Both the position numbers and the translations under genes were made by a program. 64,000 nucleotides of DNA from Rhizobium esperanzae (GTDB lineage: Bacteria; Pseudomonadota; Alphaproteobacteria; Rhizobiales; Rhizobiaceae), in assembly GCF_014197615.1 (NCBI RefSeq), contig NZ_JACIFY010000002.1, positions 301,554 to 365,553 of the forward strand, written 5' to 3'. The notes under the pieces were generated by a model that did no database searches, was not told the origin of the DNA, and worked only from the letters and a program-made list of their open reading frames with translations. Shown piece by piece: positions 15,940 through 25,569 of the stretch. How positions within the stretch are numbered: the first letter of the stretch is position 1; each line of letters begins with the position of its first letter.

Positions 15940-16959
15940 TCAAAGCCGCCAGCCCGCGCGGATGACGACGCGCAAGGCTTCACCGGCCTCGACGACGACG
16001 CGGCTATAGGCGCGCAGCGTCTGGCCGTTGCCGAGCGTCAGCTTGACGGCGTAGCGCTCGCCCTCGAACAGCACGGATTCGACGGTCGCGCGGGCGCCCT
16101 CGCCGCCGATGATCACATCCTCCGGCCGCACCAAAATATCGGCGCCATCGGTATTGGCCGCCTGCAGCGCATCCTGCAGTTCGTCCCACTCCACATGGCG
16201 TTCGCCGCCCATGACAGGCAGCGTCACGATCGCGCCGCGCCCGATCAGCCCGCCGACGATGCGCCCTTCCGGCCGGGCGTAGATTTCGGCCGGCGGCGCC
16301 ACCTGCAGCAGCCGGCCCTCCGACATGACGGCGACGTCGGTCGCGAGCGCCATCGCCTCGCTCTGGTCGTGGGTGACGTAGATCATCGTGGCACCCGAGC
16401 GCTGGTGGAATTCGCGAAAAGTCTCCTCCATCTCCTGCTTCAGGTGCCGGTCGAGATTGGCGAGCGGCTCGTCGAGCAGCACGACATCGGGCGATGTCAC
16501 CAGGCAGCGGGCGAGCGCCACGCGCTGGCGCTGGCCGCCGGAGAGATCGGCCGGCCGCCGGCCGGCATAGCAGGCAAGCCGGACGGTGGAGAGCGCCTCG
16601 CCGACCTTCGCCCGGTAGGCCTCGCCCGAGATGCCGCGCACCTTGAGGGGATAACCGACATTGTCGGCGACACTCATATGCGGCCAGAGCGCATAGGACT
16701 GGAAGACCATCGCCATATTGCGCCTTTCCGGCGGCAGCGATTGCGCCGCGTCGGCAAGCAGCCGCTCGCCGAGATGGATCGAGCCGTCGGAGGGCGTCTC
16801 GAAACCGGCGATCATGCGCAGCACCGTCGTCTTGCCGCAGCCGGAAGGCCCGAGCAGCGCCAGGAAACCGCCCTCGCGCACATCGAGCGAGAAGTCACTG
16901 ACGGCGGCGCGCCCGGCGCCGAAGTCCTTGGTCACCCGGTTGAGGATCAGCTTCGCCAT
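15940..16959 (-). CDS. ABC transporter ATP-binding protein (Fe3+/polyamine type)
   Basis: 339-residue CUT/POPT-type ATPase: Walker A GPSGCGKTT at 37-45, Q-loop MVFQSYALWPHM, signature DLSGGQRQRVALAR, Walker B VVLLDEPLANLD, switch TVTHD-type YVTHDQSEAM, and a C-terminal TOBE-like regulatory domain. Its start overlaps the permease gene by 13 bases. With the permease and binding protein it forms a complete importer; sequence alone does not separate ferric iron from phosphonate or polyamine substrates. Confidence 0.9.
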   Translation of the reverse strand: MAKLILNRVTKDFGAGRAAVSDFSLDVREGGFLALLGPSGCGKTTVLRMIAGFETPSDGSIHLGERLLADAAQSLPPERRNMAMVFQSYALWPHMSVADNVGYPLKVRGISGEAYRAKVGEALSTVRLACYAGRRPADLSGGQRQRVALARCLVTSPDVVLLDEPLANLDRHLKQEMEETFREFHQRSGATMIYVTHDQSEAMALATDVAVMSEGRLLQVAPPAEIYARPEGRIVGGLIGRGAIVTLPVMGGERHVEWDELQDALQAANTDGADILVRPEDVIIGGEGARATVESVLFEGERYAVKLTLGNGQTLRAYSRVVVEAGEALRVVIRAGWRL

Positions 16960-18641
16960 GGGACGACCCCTTTCGGCAGGCGTTTGGCCAGAAGCTCCAG
17001 AAGCAGCATCATGACGACGACCATGAGCACGACGAGCACTGAGAGCGCCGAGGCAAGGTCGGAACTGCCGCTGTCGTCGAGATTGTAGATGGCGACGCCG
17101 AGCGTCTGGGTGCCGGCCGACCAGAGCAGCGCCGAGATCGTCAGCTCGTTGCAGGCGATCAGGAAGACGAGGATGACGGAGGCGCCGGCGGCGGGCGCAA
17201 TCAGCGGCACGATGATATCGAAAAGCCGGCGGAAAAAGCCGGCGCCGGAAAGCCGCGCGGCCTCCTCCAGAGCCGGATCGAGCTGGTGGAAGGCGCTGAC
17301 CACCGGTTTCAGGCTGACGGCGAAGAAGGAGGAGAAATAGGCGATCAGGATGATCCAGATCATGCCGTAGAGCGAGACATGCAGGAAGGGGATCGGTGCT
17401 GCGAAGACCAGGATGAAGGAGACCGCCATGACGATGCCGGGCAGCGAATAGGGTATCTCGATCAGGCTGGAAACGATGCGGGAGACGGCATCTCTCCGCC
17501 GCGTCAGCGCATACGCCGCAAGCACCGTCACGACGAGGAGGCCGAGTGCGGTGGCGCTCGCGAGCGACAGTGAATTGATAAAGGCCGTGCGCGTCACCGC
17601 CTGCCGGAACAGGATCTCCTGGAAGGCATGCAGCGACATGGTCTTGAAAGTGAGCGGCACGCCATAGGCCGGCACCAGCGCGCCGGCGACGAGCGCGAAG
17701 AAGGGGGCCGCCAGCATGAAGAACAGGATCGCCCAGAGGAGCGGCATGGCAAGGAAGCGCCACGCGCCGAGCTCGAAGGCGGCGCTCGCGCCCGACAAGC
17801 CGATGACGCGGTAGTCGCGGCCTCTGAGCGCCCGGTCCTGGATCATCAAGCCTGCGACCGAGATCATCGCGATGATGGCTGAAAGCACGGCGACATCGCC
17901 GAAGGTGCGGCTGGTGAAGGCTGAGAATTTGGTGAAGATCAAGGTCGGCAGCGTGTAGATCGAGGCGGGAATGCCGAGAATGGCGGGAATGCCGAAATTG
18001 CCGGTGCAGGAGACGAAGGAGATCGCCGCCCCGGCGATGATGCCGGGCAGCGACAAGGGCAAAATGATGTCGCGAAACACCCGCAGGCTGGAGGCGCCGG
18101 AAAGCCGCGCCGCTTCGACGCCGTCGCGCGGCAGCGTCATCAGCCCGGCCCGCAGCGCGAGATAGACGAGCGGCGCATGCTGCACGCCATAGAGCAGCGC
18201 GATGCCAGCAACCGAATAAAGCGGCTGCGGCGAGCCCAGCGGCGGCGCGATATGCAGCGCCTTCAACAGCGGGCTCGACGGCCCCGACATCTGCACCCAG
18301 GCGAGCGCGGTCACCTGCGGCGGGATCATCATCGGCAGCACGAAGAAGAAGCTGAGCGGGCCTTTACCCGGAAGATCGGTCAGCGTCAGCAGGAAGGCGA
18401 AGAGGCAGCCGATGGCAAGCGAGATGATCGTGCCCAAAACCGCGGTGACGATGGTGTAATAGGTGGCCTGCCAGAGCGACGGTTCGCTCAGCACATCGAT
18501 GACGCCGCCGCTTGCGAAAGCCGTGATCCCGACCATGGCGAGGCGGGCGAGCGGCAGCACGCTGAGGATAAGAACCACGATGACGATAAAGGGAAACAGC
18601 CAGGCGGGCTGGCTGTTTCCCGGTCTCACATATCCTTGCAT
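16947..18641 (-). CDS. ABC transporter permease, fused two-domain (Fe3+ type)
   Basis: 564 residues with about twelve transmembrane helices in two BPD_transp_1 halves. Each half carries an EAA loop: EAARLSGASSLRVFRDIILP near residue 175-195 and EAARLSGAGFFRRLFDIIVP near 460-480. Duplicated permeases of this length are typical of the FbpB/SfuB and 2-aminoethylphosphonate families. Placed 7 bases after the binding-protein gene and overlapping the ATPase gene, so the three are one operon. Confidence 0.9.
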   Translation of the reverse strand: MQGYVRPGNSQPAWLFPFIVIVVLILSVLPLARLAMVGITAFASGGVIDVLSEPSLWQATYYTIVTAVLGTIISLAIGCLFAFLLTLTDLPGKGPLSFFFVLPMMIPPQVTALAWVQMSGPSSPLLKALHIAPPLGSPQPLYSVAGIALLYGVQHAPLVYLALRAGLMTLPRDGVEAARLSGASSLRVFRDIILPLSLPGIIAGAAISFVSCTGNFGIPAILGIPASIYTLPTLIFTKFSAFTSRTFGDVAVLSAIIAMISVAGLMIQDRALRGRDYRVIGLSGASAAFELGAWRFLAMPLLWAILFFMLAAPFFALVAGALVPAYGVPLTFKTMSLHAFQEILFRQAVTRTAFINSLSLASATALGLLVVTVLAAYALTRRRDAVSRIVSSLIEIPYSLPGIVMAVSFILVFAAPIPFLHVSLYGMIWIILIAYFSSFFAVSLKPVVSAFHQLDPALEEAARLSGAGFFRRLFDIIVPLIAPAAGASVILVFLIACNELTISALLWSAGTQTLGVAIYNLDDSGSSDLASALSVLVVLMVVVMMLLLELLAKRLPKGVVPWRS

Positions 18642-18648
18642 GAAAGGA

Positions 18649-19626
18649 TCAGTTCGAGCCGTAAATGCCCGAGAAGGTCTTCAGATCCTGATCGGTATTC
18701 TTCAAAGCTTCGGCCGCCTTGATCGGCAGCACCTTGATGGTGTCGCGCGCAGGAAAACCTTCCGGCAGCTTCATGCCGTTGCGGGCCGGGATATAGCCGA
18801 GCTTGAGGAAACCTTCCTGGCCCTTTTCCGAGAGCACATAATCGACGAACTTCTTGGCGGCCTCGGCATTCCTAGTGCTGGCGAGGATGCCGACCGGCTC
18901 GGTGACGGCCGAGACGCCTTCGCTCGGGAAGACGAATTCGACGGGGGCACCCTTGGCCTTCTCGCGGATCGGCAGGTAATCGACGACCATGCCATAGGCT
19001 TTCTCGCCCGAAGCGACCGACTTCAGCACGGCGCCGTTGCCGCCGGCGGCGATCGCGCCGTTTTCGGCGAGCGCCTTGTAGAAATCCCAGCCGAGGCCGG
19101 GAACGGCGGCTAGCGTCTGGGCGTGGATGAGCGCGGCACCCGAAGCGAGCGGGCTCGGCATGGTGACGAGGCCCTTGGCCTCCGGCTTGGTCAGGTCGTT
19201 CCAGCTCGTCGGCTTCATCGCCGCCGAGGTATTGTACATGATGCCTGTCGTGATCAGCTTGGTCGAGTAATAGTAACCGTCGGCGTCATAGAGGCTGGCA
19301 TCGTATTGCGCAGCTTCCGGCGACTTGTAGGCGAGCAGCTTGCCGTCTTCCTTCAAGCGCTCCAGAGTCACCATGTCGGCGATCAGGAGAACATCGGCGA
19401 CCGGGTTGCCGGCCTGGATCTCCGCCTGCAGCTTCGCGATGATCTTCGGCGTGCCGTCGCGCACCCAGTCGACCTTGATATCGGGATTGGCGGCCATGAA
19501 GCCATCGACCGTCGCCTGCGCATCTTCATTCGGCTGGCTGGTGTAGAGAACGAGGTTTGCGGCTGAAGCCGGAACGGCAAGGAGGCTCGCGGCGAGAAGG
19601 GCTGCAGCGGAAACGATCGTTTTCAT
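18649..19626 (-). CDS. ABC transporter periplasmic binding protein (Fe3+ type)
   Basis: 325 residues, signal peptide 1-23 (ending VPASAA), then an extracellular solute-binding fold opening ANLVLYTSQPNEDAQATVDGF, as in the FbpA/AfuA and phosphonate-binding groups. A YYY cluster (DGYYYSTKL) and EPVGILASTRN occur at places that line the ligand cleft in ferric-binding relatives, but ligand identity remains open. The start at 19626 gives a proper signal sequence; the longer frame does not. First gene of the transporter operon. Confidence 0.88.
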   Translation of the reverse strand: MKTIVSAAALLAASLLAVPASAANLVLYTSQPNEDAQATVDGFMAANPDIKVDWVRDGTPKIIAKLQAEIQAGNPVADVLLIADMVTLERLKEDGKLLAYKSPEAAQYDASLYDADGYYYSTKLITTGIMYNTSAAMKPTSWNDLTKPEAKGLVTMPSPLASGAALIHAQTLAAVPGLGWDFYKALAENGAIAAGGNGAVLKSVASGEKAYGMVVDYLPIREKAKGAPVEFVFPSEGVSAVTEPVGILASTRNAEAAKKFVDYVLSEKGQEGFLKLGYIPARNGMKLPEGFPARDTIKVLPIKAAEALKNTDQDLKTFSGIYGSN

Positions 19627-19812
19627 GAGTGTGACCCTCGGGAATTGCGTCACCCCTCCCTTATTGGGGGCCGTTGACAGGGATGTGACAAGGCGCAGCG
19701 ACTGCCGGGGCGAGGTCTTTAACCGAACAGCGGCAGGCATGGGCCAAACAGGCTCTTGCCATTCGCCCGCTTTGCGATACGTCATTCCCGTTTCGATGAA
19801 GGAGGAGTTTCA

Positions 19813-20871
19813 ATGGAATATCGTCTGCTCGGCCGTTCCGGCCTGAAGGTTTCGACTTTGACCATGGGCACGATGACCTTCGGCGGCGTCGGCTGGGCGA
19901 AGATGGTCGGCGATCTCGGCGTCTCCGAGGCGAAGAAGATGATCGACATCTGCATCGATGCCGGCATCAACCTGATCGACACCGCCAACGTCTATTCCTC
20001 AGGCGAATGCGAAAACATCATCGGCGAGGCGCTCGGCGGCAAGCGGCCGCAGGGCGTGCTTCTCGCCACCAAGGCCCGCTTCGGCATGGGCGAAGGCCCG
20101 AACGATCGCGGCCTGTCGCGCTACCATCTGATCCGCGAATGCGAGGCGAGCCTGAAGCGCCTGAGGACCGATGTCATCGACCTCTACCAGGTGCACGAAT
20201 GGGATGGCCAGACGCCGCTCGAAGAGACGATGGAAGCGCTCGATACGCTGATCCGCCAGGGCAAGGTGCGTTATGTCGGCTGCTCGAATTATTCCGGCTG
20301 GCACATCATGAAGGCGCTTGGGCTCGCCAACGAGCATCGCTACCAGCGCTTCATCAGCCAGCAGATCCACTATACGCTGGAAGCGCGCGAGGCCGAATAC
20401 GAGCTGCTGCCGATCTCGATCGACCAGGGCCTCGGCGTGCTGGTCTGGAGCCCGCTCGCCGGCGGCCTGCTTTCCGGCAAGCACCGCCGCAACCAGGCCG
20501 CGCCCGAAGGCACGCGCCAGTTCGCCGGCTGGACGGAGCCGCCGATCCGCGACGAGAACCGCCTCTGGAACATCGTCGAGACGCTGGTCGCGATCGGCGA
20601 GGAGCGCGGCGTTTCGGCGGCTCGGGTGGCGCTCGCCTGGCTGATCGGCCGCAAGGCGGTGACCTCCGTCATCATCGGCGGGCGCACCGAAGCCCAGTTC
20701 CGCGACAATATCGCCGCCGCCGAACTGAAGCTCACGGATGAGGAACGCAACCGCCTCGACGCCGTCAGCCTGCCGCCGGTGATCTATCCCTACTGGCACC
20801 AGCTGAACACCGCGAGCGACAGGCTCGGCGAAGCCGATCTCGAACTTTTCGGCCCGCATCTCAAGCAATAG
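19813..20871 (+). CDS. Aldo/keto reductase
   Basis: 352-residue (alpha/beta)8 NADPH-dependent oxidoreductase. The tetrad is visible: Asp and Tyr in INLIDTANVYSSGECE, Lys in GVLLATKARFG and His in LYQVHEWDG; IIGGRTEAQFRDNIAA near the C-terminus binds the cofactor. Resembles the group of plant-type/YajO-like reductases acting on aldehydes. GGAGGAG precedes the ATG by seven bases. Divergent from the ABC transporter operon and followed by a hairpin. Confidence 0.92.
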   Translation: MEYRLLGRSGLKVSTLTMGTMTFGGVGWAKMVGDLGVSEAKKMIDICIDAGINLIDTANVYSSGECENIIGEALGGKRPQGVLLATKARFGMGEGPNDRGLSRYHLIRECEASLKRLRTDVIDLYQVHEWDGQTPLEETMEALDTLIRQGKVRYVGCSNYSGWHIMKALGLANEHRYQRFISQQIHYTLEAREAEYELLPISIDQGLGVLVWSPLAGGLLSGKHRRNQAAPEGTRQFAGWTEPPIRDENRLWNIVETLVAIGEERGVSAARVALAWLIGRKAVTSVIIGGRTEAQFRDNIAAAELKLTDEERNRLDAVSLPPVIYPYWHQLNTASDRLGEADLELFGPHLKQ

Positions 20872-20889
20872 AGCAGCAGTTACGGCATT

Positions 20890-20934
20890 GCACGGTGAAA
20901 GTGATCCGTCACAAAAGATGCACTCTCACCGTGC
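20890..20934 (+). terminator. Hairpin between the aldo/keto reductase and DUF2278 genes
   Basis: GCACGGTGAAAGTG pairs with CACTCTCACCGTGC (one mismatch in 14), with an 17-base loop. There is no T-run, so it is either a weak terminator or an intergenic palindrome. Confidence 0.5.
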
Positions 20935-20970
20935 TATCGTGAGATCCCGCCATCGCCAGGGAGGCTCTCC

Positions 20971-22014
20971 ATGCTGAAGAATTACAAGGTGCTGAAGGGT
21001 ACGGCGAGCGCGCTCGCCCTCGATGACGACAACGATCCGCATATCGAGATCCGCATCGAGGCGAATGGCGTCAGCTACCGCATCGCGCTCAACGTCCGCT
21101 CCAAGGAATCGCCGCACGACCTGCTCTATGCCAACATCGTCGATTTCAAGCACGGGACGCTGACCGAAGCGCTCGAAGCCCTGCCGATGGGCCTGACCGA
21201 CATCCGCAAAGACCGTCCGGAGCTGGCGATCGATTTCGTCCGCGGCGGGCTGATCGAGCGCGAGGACATGAATGTCGCGCCCTTCCAGCTGTCCGGCCCG
21301 AAAAACGATCTGCGCGATTTCATCGAGCCGATCGTCCAGGAAGGCATCGCCGATTCCGACGTGCATTTCTACGCCTTCGGCGAGGCCTGGGGTCCTGAGA
21401 ACAACAAGCCGGACGAATATTTCCACTTCGAACCCGGCAACGGCATCCACGACATCCATATGAACCAGGGCGACAATGGCGGCTTCAAGGCCACCAACGG
21501 CCCGAACCAGGATGGTGCGCTGCTCGTCCATTTCACCGACACCGGCGAATGGGCGGCGATCTTCCTCTGCTTCCAGTCGCAGAACTGGAACACCGATGCG
21601 GTAACCGGTCATCCCGTCGCCGAGGATCGCGGCGGCCAAGGCCGCGGTGAAGGCACGCGCCGGCCGCAGCCGGTCGTGGCTTCATCGCTGCGCATCATCG
21701 CCGCGCTGATCAACCCGGTAAACGGCGAAGGCGGCATCGAGAACGAGACGGTGACGATCATCAACCGCTCCGACGTATCGGCATCGCTCGACGGCTGGAA
21801 ACTGGAGGACGACAACGGCCGCATCCAGACCCTGTCGGGAACGCTTGCCGCAGGTGAATTGCGCACCATCGCGCTCGACGCCGCAGCCGGCGGCCCACAA
21901 CTCGCCAACAAAGGCGGCGACATCATCCTGCGCAACGGCGACGGAGCGGTGGCCGACCGTGTCGGTTATGGCAAGAGCGAGACGGCGAACGAGGGGTGGA
22001 CGACGATTTTTTGA
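20971..22014 (+). CDS. DUF2278 (YukJ-like) protein with C-terminal lamin-tail-like domain
   Basis: 347 residues. The first 215 or so match the DUF2278/YukJ layout (opening MLKNYKVLKGTASAL, conserved DIHMNQGD and DGALLVHF blocks). From about 235 a second beta-rich domain begins (IIAALINPVNGEGGIENETVTIIN) with SLDGWKLEDDNGR, which fits a lamin-tail fold. The biochemical role of DUF2278 is not known. No signal peptide. Ribosome site AGGGAGG is well placed. Stands alone between two unrelated genes. Confidence 0.83.
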   Translation: MLKNYKVLKGTASALALDDDNDPHIEIRIEANGVSYRIALNVRSKESPHDLLYANIVDFKHGTLTEALEALPMGLTDIRKDRPELAIDFVRGGLIEREDMNVAPFQLSGPKNDLRDFIEPIVQEGIADSDVHFYAFGEAWGPENNKPDEYFHFEPGNGIHDIHMNQGDNGGFKATNGPNQDGALLVHFTDTGEWAAIFLCFQSQNWNTDAVTGHPVAEDRGGQGRGEGTRRPQPVVASSLRIIAALINPVNGEGGIENETVTIINRSDVSASLDGWKLEDDNGRIQTLSGTLAAGELRTIALDAAAGGPQLANKGGDIILRNGDGAVADRVGYGKSETANEGWTTIF

Positions 22015-22112
22015 GGGGCGTTCCGGCTGTGCATGTGACAGGAATGAAGAATGAGAGGGCGTGCCGTGCAGGGCTGCACTTCAACGGTTATCGTTGCACC
22101 CACTCCCAATAC

Positions 22113-23333
22113 TCACCCGCCAATCTCCTCAGCAATCAACTTCCCCAACCGACCAATCCCATCCTCGATCATCTTCTCATTGGCGCAAGAGAAGCTGACG
22201 CGGAAGGTGTTGGCGCCGGAGCCGTCGGCGAAGAAGGCCTTGCCGGGGACGAAAGCGACCTTGACGGTTTCGAGCGATTTGGCCAGCAGCTTGGCGCCAT
22301 CCATGCCCTCGGGCAAGGTGATCCAGATGAACATGCCGCCTTCCGGCTTCGTCCAGCTCGTGCCTTTCGGCATATATTTCTCGAGCGCAGCCAGCATGCA
22401 GTCGCGGCGATGGCTGTAGGCTGCCTTGATCTTGGCGACCTGCTTGTCGAAACCGCGGATGGCGACATCCGATATCGCTATCTGGTTGATCGTCGACGAA
22501 TGCAGGTCGGCCGCCTGCTTCATCAGCACCAGCTTGCGGATGACGGGCGCGTTGGCGACGATGAAGCCGACGCGAAGGCCGGGGGCCAGCGTCTTGGAAA
22601 AGCTGCCGCAATAGATCGTGCGCGTATTGTTGATATGGCCCTTCTCGGCGATTTCGAGCGCCAGGATCGGCGGGATGGGATCGCCGTCGTAACGCAGCGA
22701 CTGGTAGGCCGCATCCTCGATGACGGCGATTTCGAGTTCTTCGGCGAGCGCCAGCACCTTCTTGCGGCCGGCGAGATCGACGGTTTCGCCGGTGGGATTG
22801 GAGAAATCGGGGGAGAGATAGGCGAACTTCACTTTGCCGCCGGCAGCGGCCGCGGCAACGCGATAGGACTCCGGCGTCCGATTGCCGCTCGGGGTCAACT
22901 GGTCGTAGGCCGGCTCATAGGCGTTAAAGGCCTGCAGCGCGCCGAGATAGGTCGGCCAGGTCACGAGCGCGGTATCAGTGGGCGACAGGAAGAGTTTGCC
23001 GAGATAATCGAGCCCCTGCTGCGAGCCGGAGACGATGAAGACGTTATCGAGATCGCAGGGAATGCCGAGCGCACCCATCTGCCCGGCCAGCCATTCGCGC
23101 AACGGCTTGTAACCTTCGCTGAGCGAATATTGCAGCGCCGAATTGACCGCCGCGCCCGAGAAGATATCGGCATAGGCCTGCTGGAATTCCTCGGCCGGAA
23201 ACAGCGCCGGATCCGGAATGCCGCCGGCAAAGGAAATAATGTCGGGCTGGTCGAGAAGCTTCAGGAGCTCTCGGATTTCGGATGCGCGCATGCGCGACGA
23301 GCGCGACGCAAACATGGTGTCCCAGTTCAGCAT
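22113..23333 (-). CDS. PLP-dependent aminotransferase (class I/II, 2-aminoadipate-like)
   Basis: 406 residues, fold type I. The pyridoxal lysine is in GSFSKTLAPGLRVGFI; SNPTGETVDLAGRKKVLALA and the N-terminal ISFAGGIPDPALFP are typical of the MocR-related stand-alone aminotransferases that act on 2-aminoadipate, kynurenine or aromatic/branched-chain amino acids. Divergent from ilvE, which hints at amino acid metabolism but does not define the substrate. Start 23333 has GAGGAAAC upstream; the extra 13 codons before it are unlikely. Confidence 0.88.
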   Translation of the reverse strand: MLNWDTMFASRSSRMRASEIRELLKLLDQPDIISFAGGIPDPALFPAEEFQQAYADIFSGAAVNSALQYSLSEGYKPLREWLAGQMGALGIPCDLDNVFIVSGSQQGLDYLGKLFLSPTDTALVTWPTYLGALQAFNAYEPAYDQLTPSGNRTPESYRVAAAAAGGKVKFAYLSPDFSNPTGETVDLAGRKKVLALAEELEIAVIEDAAYQSLRYDGDPIPPILALEIAEKGHINNTRTIYCGSFSKTLAPGLRVGFIVANAPVIRKLVLMKQAADLHSSTINQIAISDVAIRGFDKQVAKIKAAYSHRRDCMLAALEKYMPKGTSWTKPEGGMFIWITLPEGMDGAKLLAKSLETVKVAFVPGKAFFADGSGANTFRVSFSCANEKMIEDGIGRLGKLIAEEIGG

Positions 23334-23634
23334 GGAGGTTTCCTCGTATTTTCTATACCGCCGACAAACCATGCGGCGGAAATTATGTCAACAATACTGA
23401 CCTATTTTCTTGTCACTAAGACAAAGTTTGACGATCCGGAATTCGAGAGCCCGGGCCAATTGGGCGCATGTTGGAGGTTTCACGCAAATGACCTGCCCGC
23501 CGCATGAAAATTTGCCGCTTCGGGCGACTATTCCTCTGATCAAAAGCCGAAACCGGCCGATTCAGACCTTTCCAAAACCGGCCTGGGGGCAGTAGTGTGC
23601 CGCCCATTATTCAATGGACTATCAAGGTGCCAGC
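23334..23634. promoter_or_regulatory. Divergent promoter region of the aminotransferase and ilvE genes
   Basis: 301 bases without a gene. The 23380-23430 part is AT-rich and likely holds the two promoters. I found no leader peptide, terminator or clear operator for ilvE here. Confidence 0.4.
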
Positions 23635-24735
23635 ATGACCGCGACGTCGACCTCTCCCGAAATCACAATTGAATTCCACAAATCTCCCGTCCCCGACGCC
23701 GATCGCATCAAGGCACTGGAAACACCCGGCTTCGGCAAGATCTTCACCGATCATATGGTGCTGGCGCGCTGGACGGCCGACAAGGGCTGGCACGATGCGA
23801 AGGTAACGCCGCGCCGCCCCCTGGAGCTCGATCCGGCGAGCGCCGTGCTGCACTACGCCCAGGAAATCTTCGAAGGCATGAAGGCCTACAAGGCCGACGA
23901 CGGCCGCATCCTGCTCTTCCGGCCGGAAGAAAACGCCCGCCGCTTCGCTCAGTCGGCAGCCCGCATGGCGATGCCTGAGGTCCCGGAAGAACTCTTCCTG
24001 AAGGCCGTCGAAGAGCTGGTCCGAGTCGATAAGAACTGGATACCGTCCGGCGACGCCAGCCTTTACCTCCGCCCCTTCATGTTCGCCAACGAGGCGTTTC
24101 TCGGCGTTCGTCCAGCTCAGGAATATATCTTCTGCATCATCGCCTCTCCGGTCGGCGCCTACTTCAAAGGCGGCGCGAAGGCCGTCTCCCTTTGGGTCGA
24201 GACCGAATACACCCGTGCCGCCAACGGTGGCACCGGCGCTGCAAAATGCGGCGGAAACTACGCAGCCAGCCTCGTGGCGCAAGCCGAGGCCTCGAAGAAG
24301 GGTTGCGATCAGGTCGTCTTCCTGGATGCCGCGGAGCATCGCTGGGTGGAAGAACTCGGCGGCATGAACGTCTTCTTCGTGATGAACGATGGATCGATCG
24401 TGACCCCGCCCCTCGGCGGCACGATCCTGCCGGGCATTACCCGCGCCTCCGTCATCGTGCTGGCCGAGGAAAAGGGCTTGCGCGTGCAGCAGCGTCCCTA
24501 CTCCTTCGCGGAATGGCAGGAGGATGCCGCCAGCGGCAGGCTCGTCGAAGCCTTTGCTTGCGGAACTGCCGCGGTGCTGGCAGGCATCGGCCTGGTTCGG
24601 CATGCCGGCGGCGAGTTTCTGGTCGGTGACGGACAGACCGGCAAGCTGACCGGTGAACTGCGCCAGCAGCTCGTCGGCCTGCAGAAGGGCGTGACCAACG
24701 ATGAGCACGGCTGGACGCGCCTCATCCCAGCCTGA
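23635..24735 (+). CDS. ilvE: Branched-chain amino acid aminotransferase
   Basis: 366-residue fold-type IV aminotransferase that makes or degrades Leu, Ile and Val with 2-oxoglutarate. LHYAQEIFEGMKAYK, LYLRPFMFANE and NGGTGAAKCGGNYAAS (PLP lysine) are diagnostic; FVMNDGSIVTPPLGGTILPGITR lines the cofactor site. The alternative start seven codons upstream is possible. It works with ilvC (26195) and ilvIH (61327-63770), which are elsewhere in the window. Confidence 0.92.
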   Translation: MTATSTSPEITIEFHKSPVPDADRIKALETPGFGKIFTDHMVLARWTADKGWHDAKVTPRRPLELDPASAVLHYAQEIFEGMKAYKADDGRILLFRPEENARRFAQSAARMAMPEVPEELFLKAVEELVRVDKNWIPSGDASLYLRPFMFANEAFLGVRPAQEYIFCIIASPVGAYFKGGAKAVSLWVETEYTRAANGGTGAAKCGGNYAASLVAQAEASKKGCDQVVFLDAAEHRWVEELGGMNVFFVMNDGSIVTPPLGGTILPGITRASVIVLAEEKGLRVQQRPYSFAEWQEDAASGRLVEAFACGTAAVLAGIGLVRHAGGEFLVGDGQTGKLTGELRQQLVGLQKGVTNDEHGWTRLIPA

Positions 24736-25004
24736 ACGCCAGACCACGCGAGTGGCGGCGCCGACACCGGCATGGTGGGCGCCGCTCTCGGCCTCGCCCA
24801 AAGCCATCGGGCTGGTGAATACCCTGACTTGCGACGCCCGTTTCAAGGATCTCGAGCGCGTCATCGACATCGATAAAAAAGACCGGCCCTGATGTGACCC
24901 GGGTGCTCGACGGCGGCGCGCAACGCTTCTATCACAGTGTGGGGGAATGGCAGTTCGGCCCTCGGGATGGCCGAAAACCGGCACGTGCGGGCGGTATTGA
25001 ATCA

Positions 25005-25256
25005 ATGGCGAAAATGACGATCTCGCTTCCGGATAATCTGGCAGATTACGTCGCGCGCCGTGTCGCAAGCGGCAGATACAGCAGCGTCAGCACATATCTG
25101 ACGGAACTCATCCTGAAGGACCAGGACCATCGCAAGCTGGATGATGACGAAATATGTGAGATTCTGAGGCTGGCTGAGGAGAGCGGCATCAGTGACCGGC
25201 GCATTGCCGACATCCTGTTGGAAACGAAGGCGAAACTGCGTGACATCAACCTATAG
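25005..25256 (+). CDS. parD: ParD-family antitoxin
   Basis: 83 residues with an N-terminal ribbon-helix-helix: MTISLPDNLADYVARRVASG then YSSVSTYLTELI, and an acidic C-terminal tail that would wrap the toxin. ParD proteins bind and silence ParE gyrase toxins and repress their own promoter. Overlaps parE by 17 bases in another frame. The gene has its own promoter area after ilvE. Chromosomal type II modules like this occur in many copies in rhizobia. Confidence 0.87.
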   Translation: MAKMTISLPDNLADYVARRVASGRYSSVSTYLTELILKDQDHRKLDDDEICEILRLAEESGISDRRIADILLETKAKLRDINL

Positions 25257-25569
25257 GCTGACCCGAACCGCAGACGCCGTGCTGTCAGGCATCGACGAAT
25301 ATGCCAGCCTGCACTTCGGCGAGGCACAGGCGGATGCCTATCTTCTCGACTGGGACAGAATTTTCGTGCTGCTTTCACGCGTACCTTCCATGGGAGACAA
25401 GTGCGACGAGCTCGGCGCCGGGCTGCGCCGCCTCCTCCACATGCGCCATGTCGCCTTCTACCGCGAAATACCGGACGGCATCCTCGTCATCGACATCATC
25501 GGCGCCGACCGGCTTTCCGACAGACACCTTCAATCCAACCGACGATCAGCCGGCCCGCATGCCCAGTGA
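25240..25569 (+). CDS. parE: ParE-family toxin
   Basis: 109 residues, GTG start at 25240 (VTSTYRLTRTADAVLSGIDEYA), overlapping the end of parD. The RelE/ParE fold is supported by LTRTADAVLSGIDEYASLHFG, GLRRLLHMRHVAFYREIPDG and IVDIIGADRL-type C-terminal block (actual ILVIDIIGAD). It would inhibit DNA gyrase or translation when free. Its last 11 bases overlap a methyltransferase gene, an unusual third partner. Toxin appears intact. Confidence 0.82.
   Translation: MTSTYRLTRTADAVLSGIDEYASLHFGEAQADAYLLDWDRIFVLLSRVPSMGDKCDELGAGLRRLLHMRHVAFYREIPDGILVIDIIGADRLSDRHLQSNRRSAGPHAQ

Noticed and set aside
15940-17763. 607-codon minus-strand frame joining permease and ATPase regions
   Set aside because: Only the part from 16959 is real ATPase; the upstream 268 codons are the permease gene read in the wrong frame.
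24701-24892. Open frame after ilvE ending LTCDARFKDLERVIDIDKKDRP
   Set aside because: The end looks somewhat protein-like, but the frame overlaps the ilvE end, lacks a ribosome site and could be a decayed gene fragment. Not listed as a gene.
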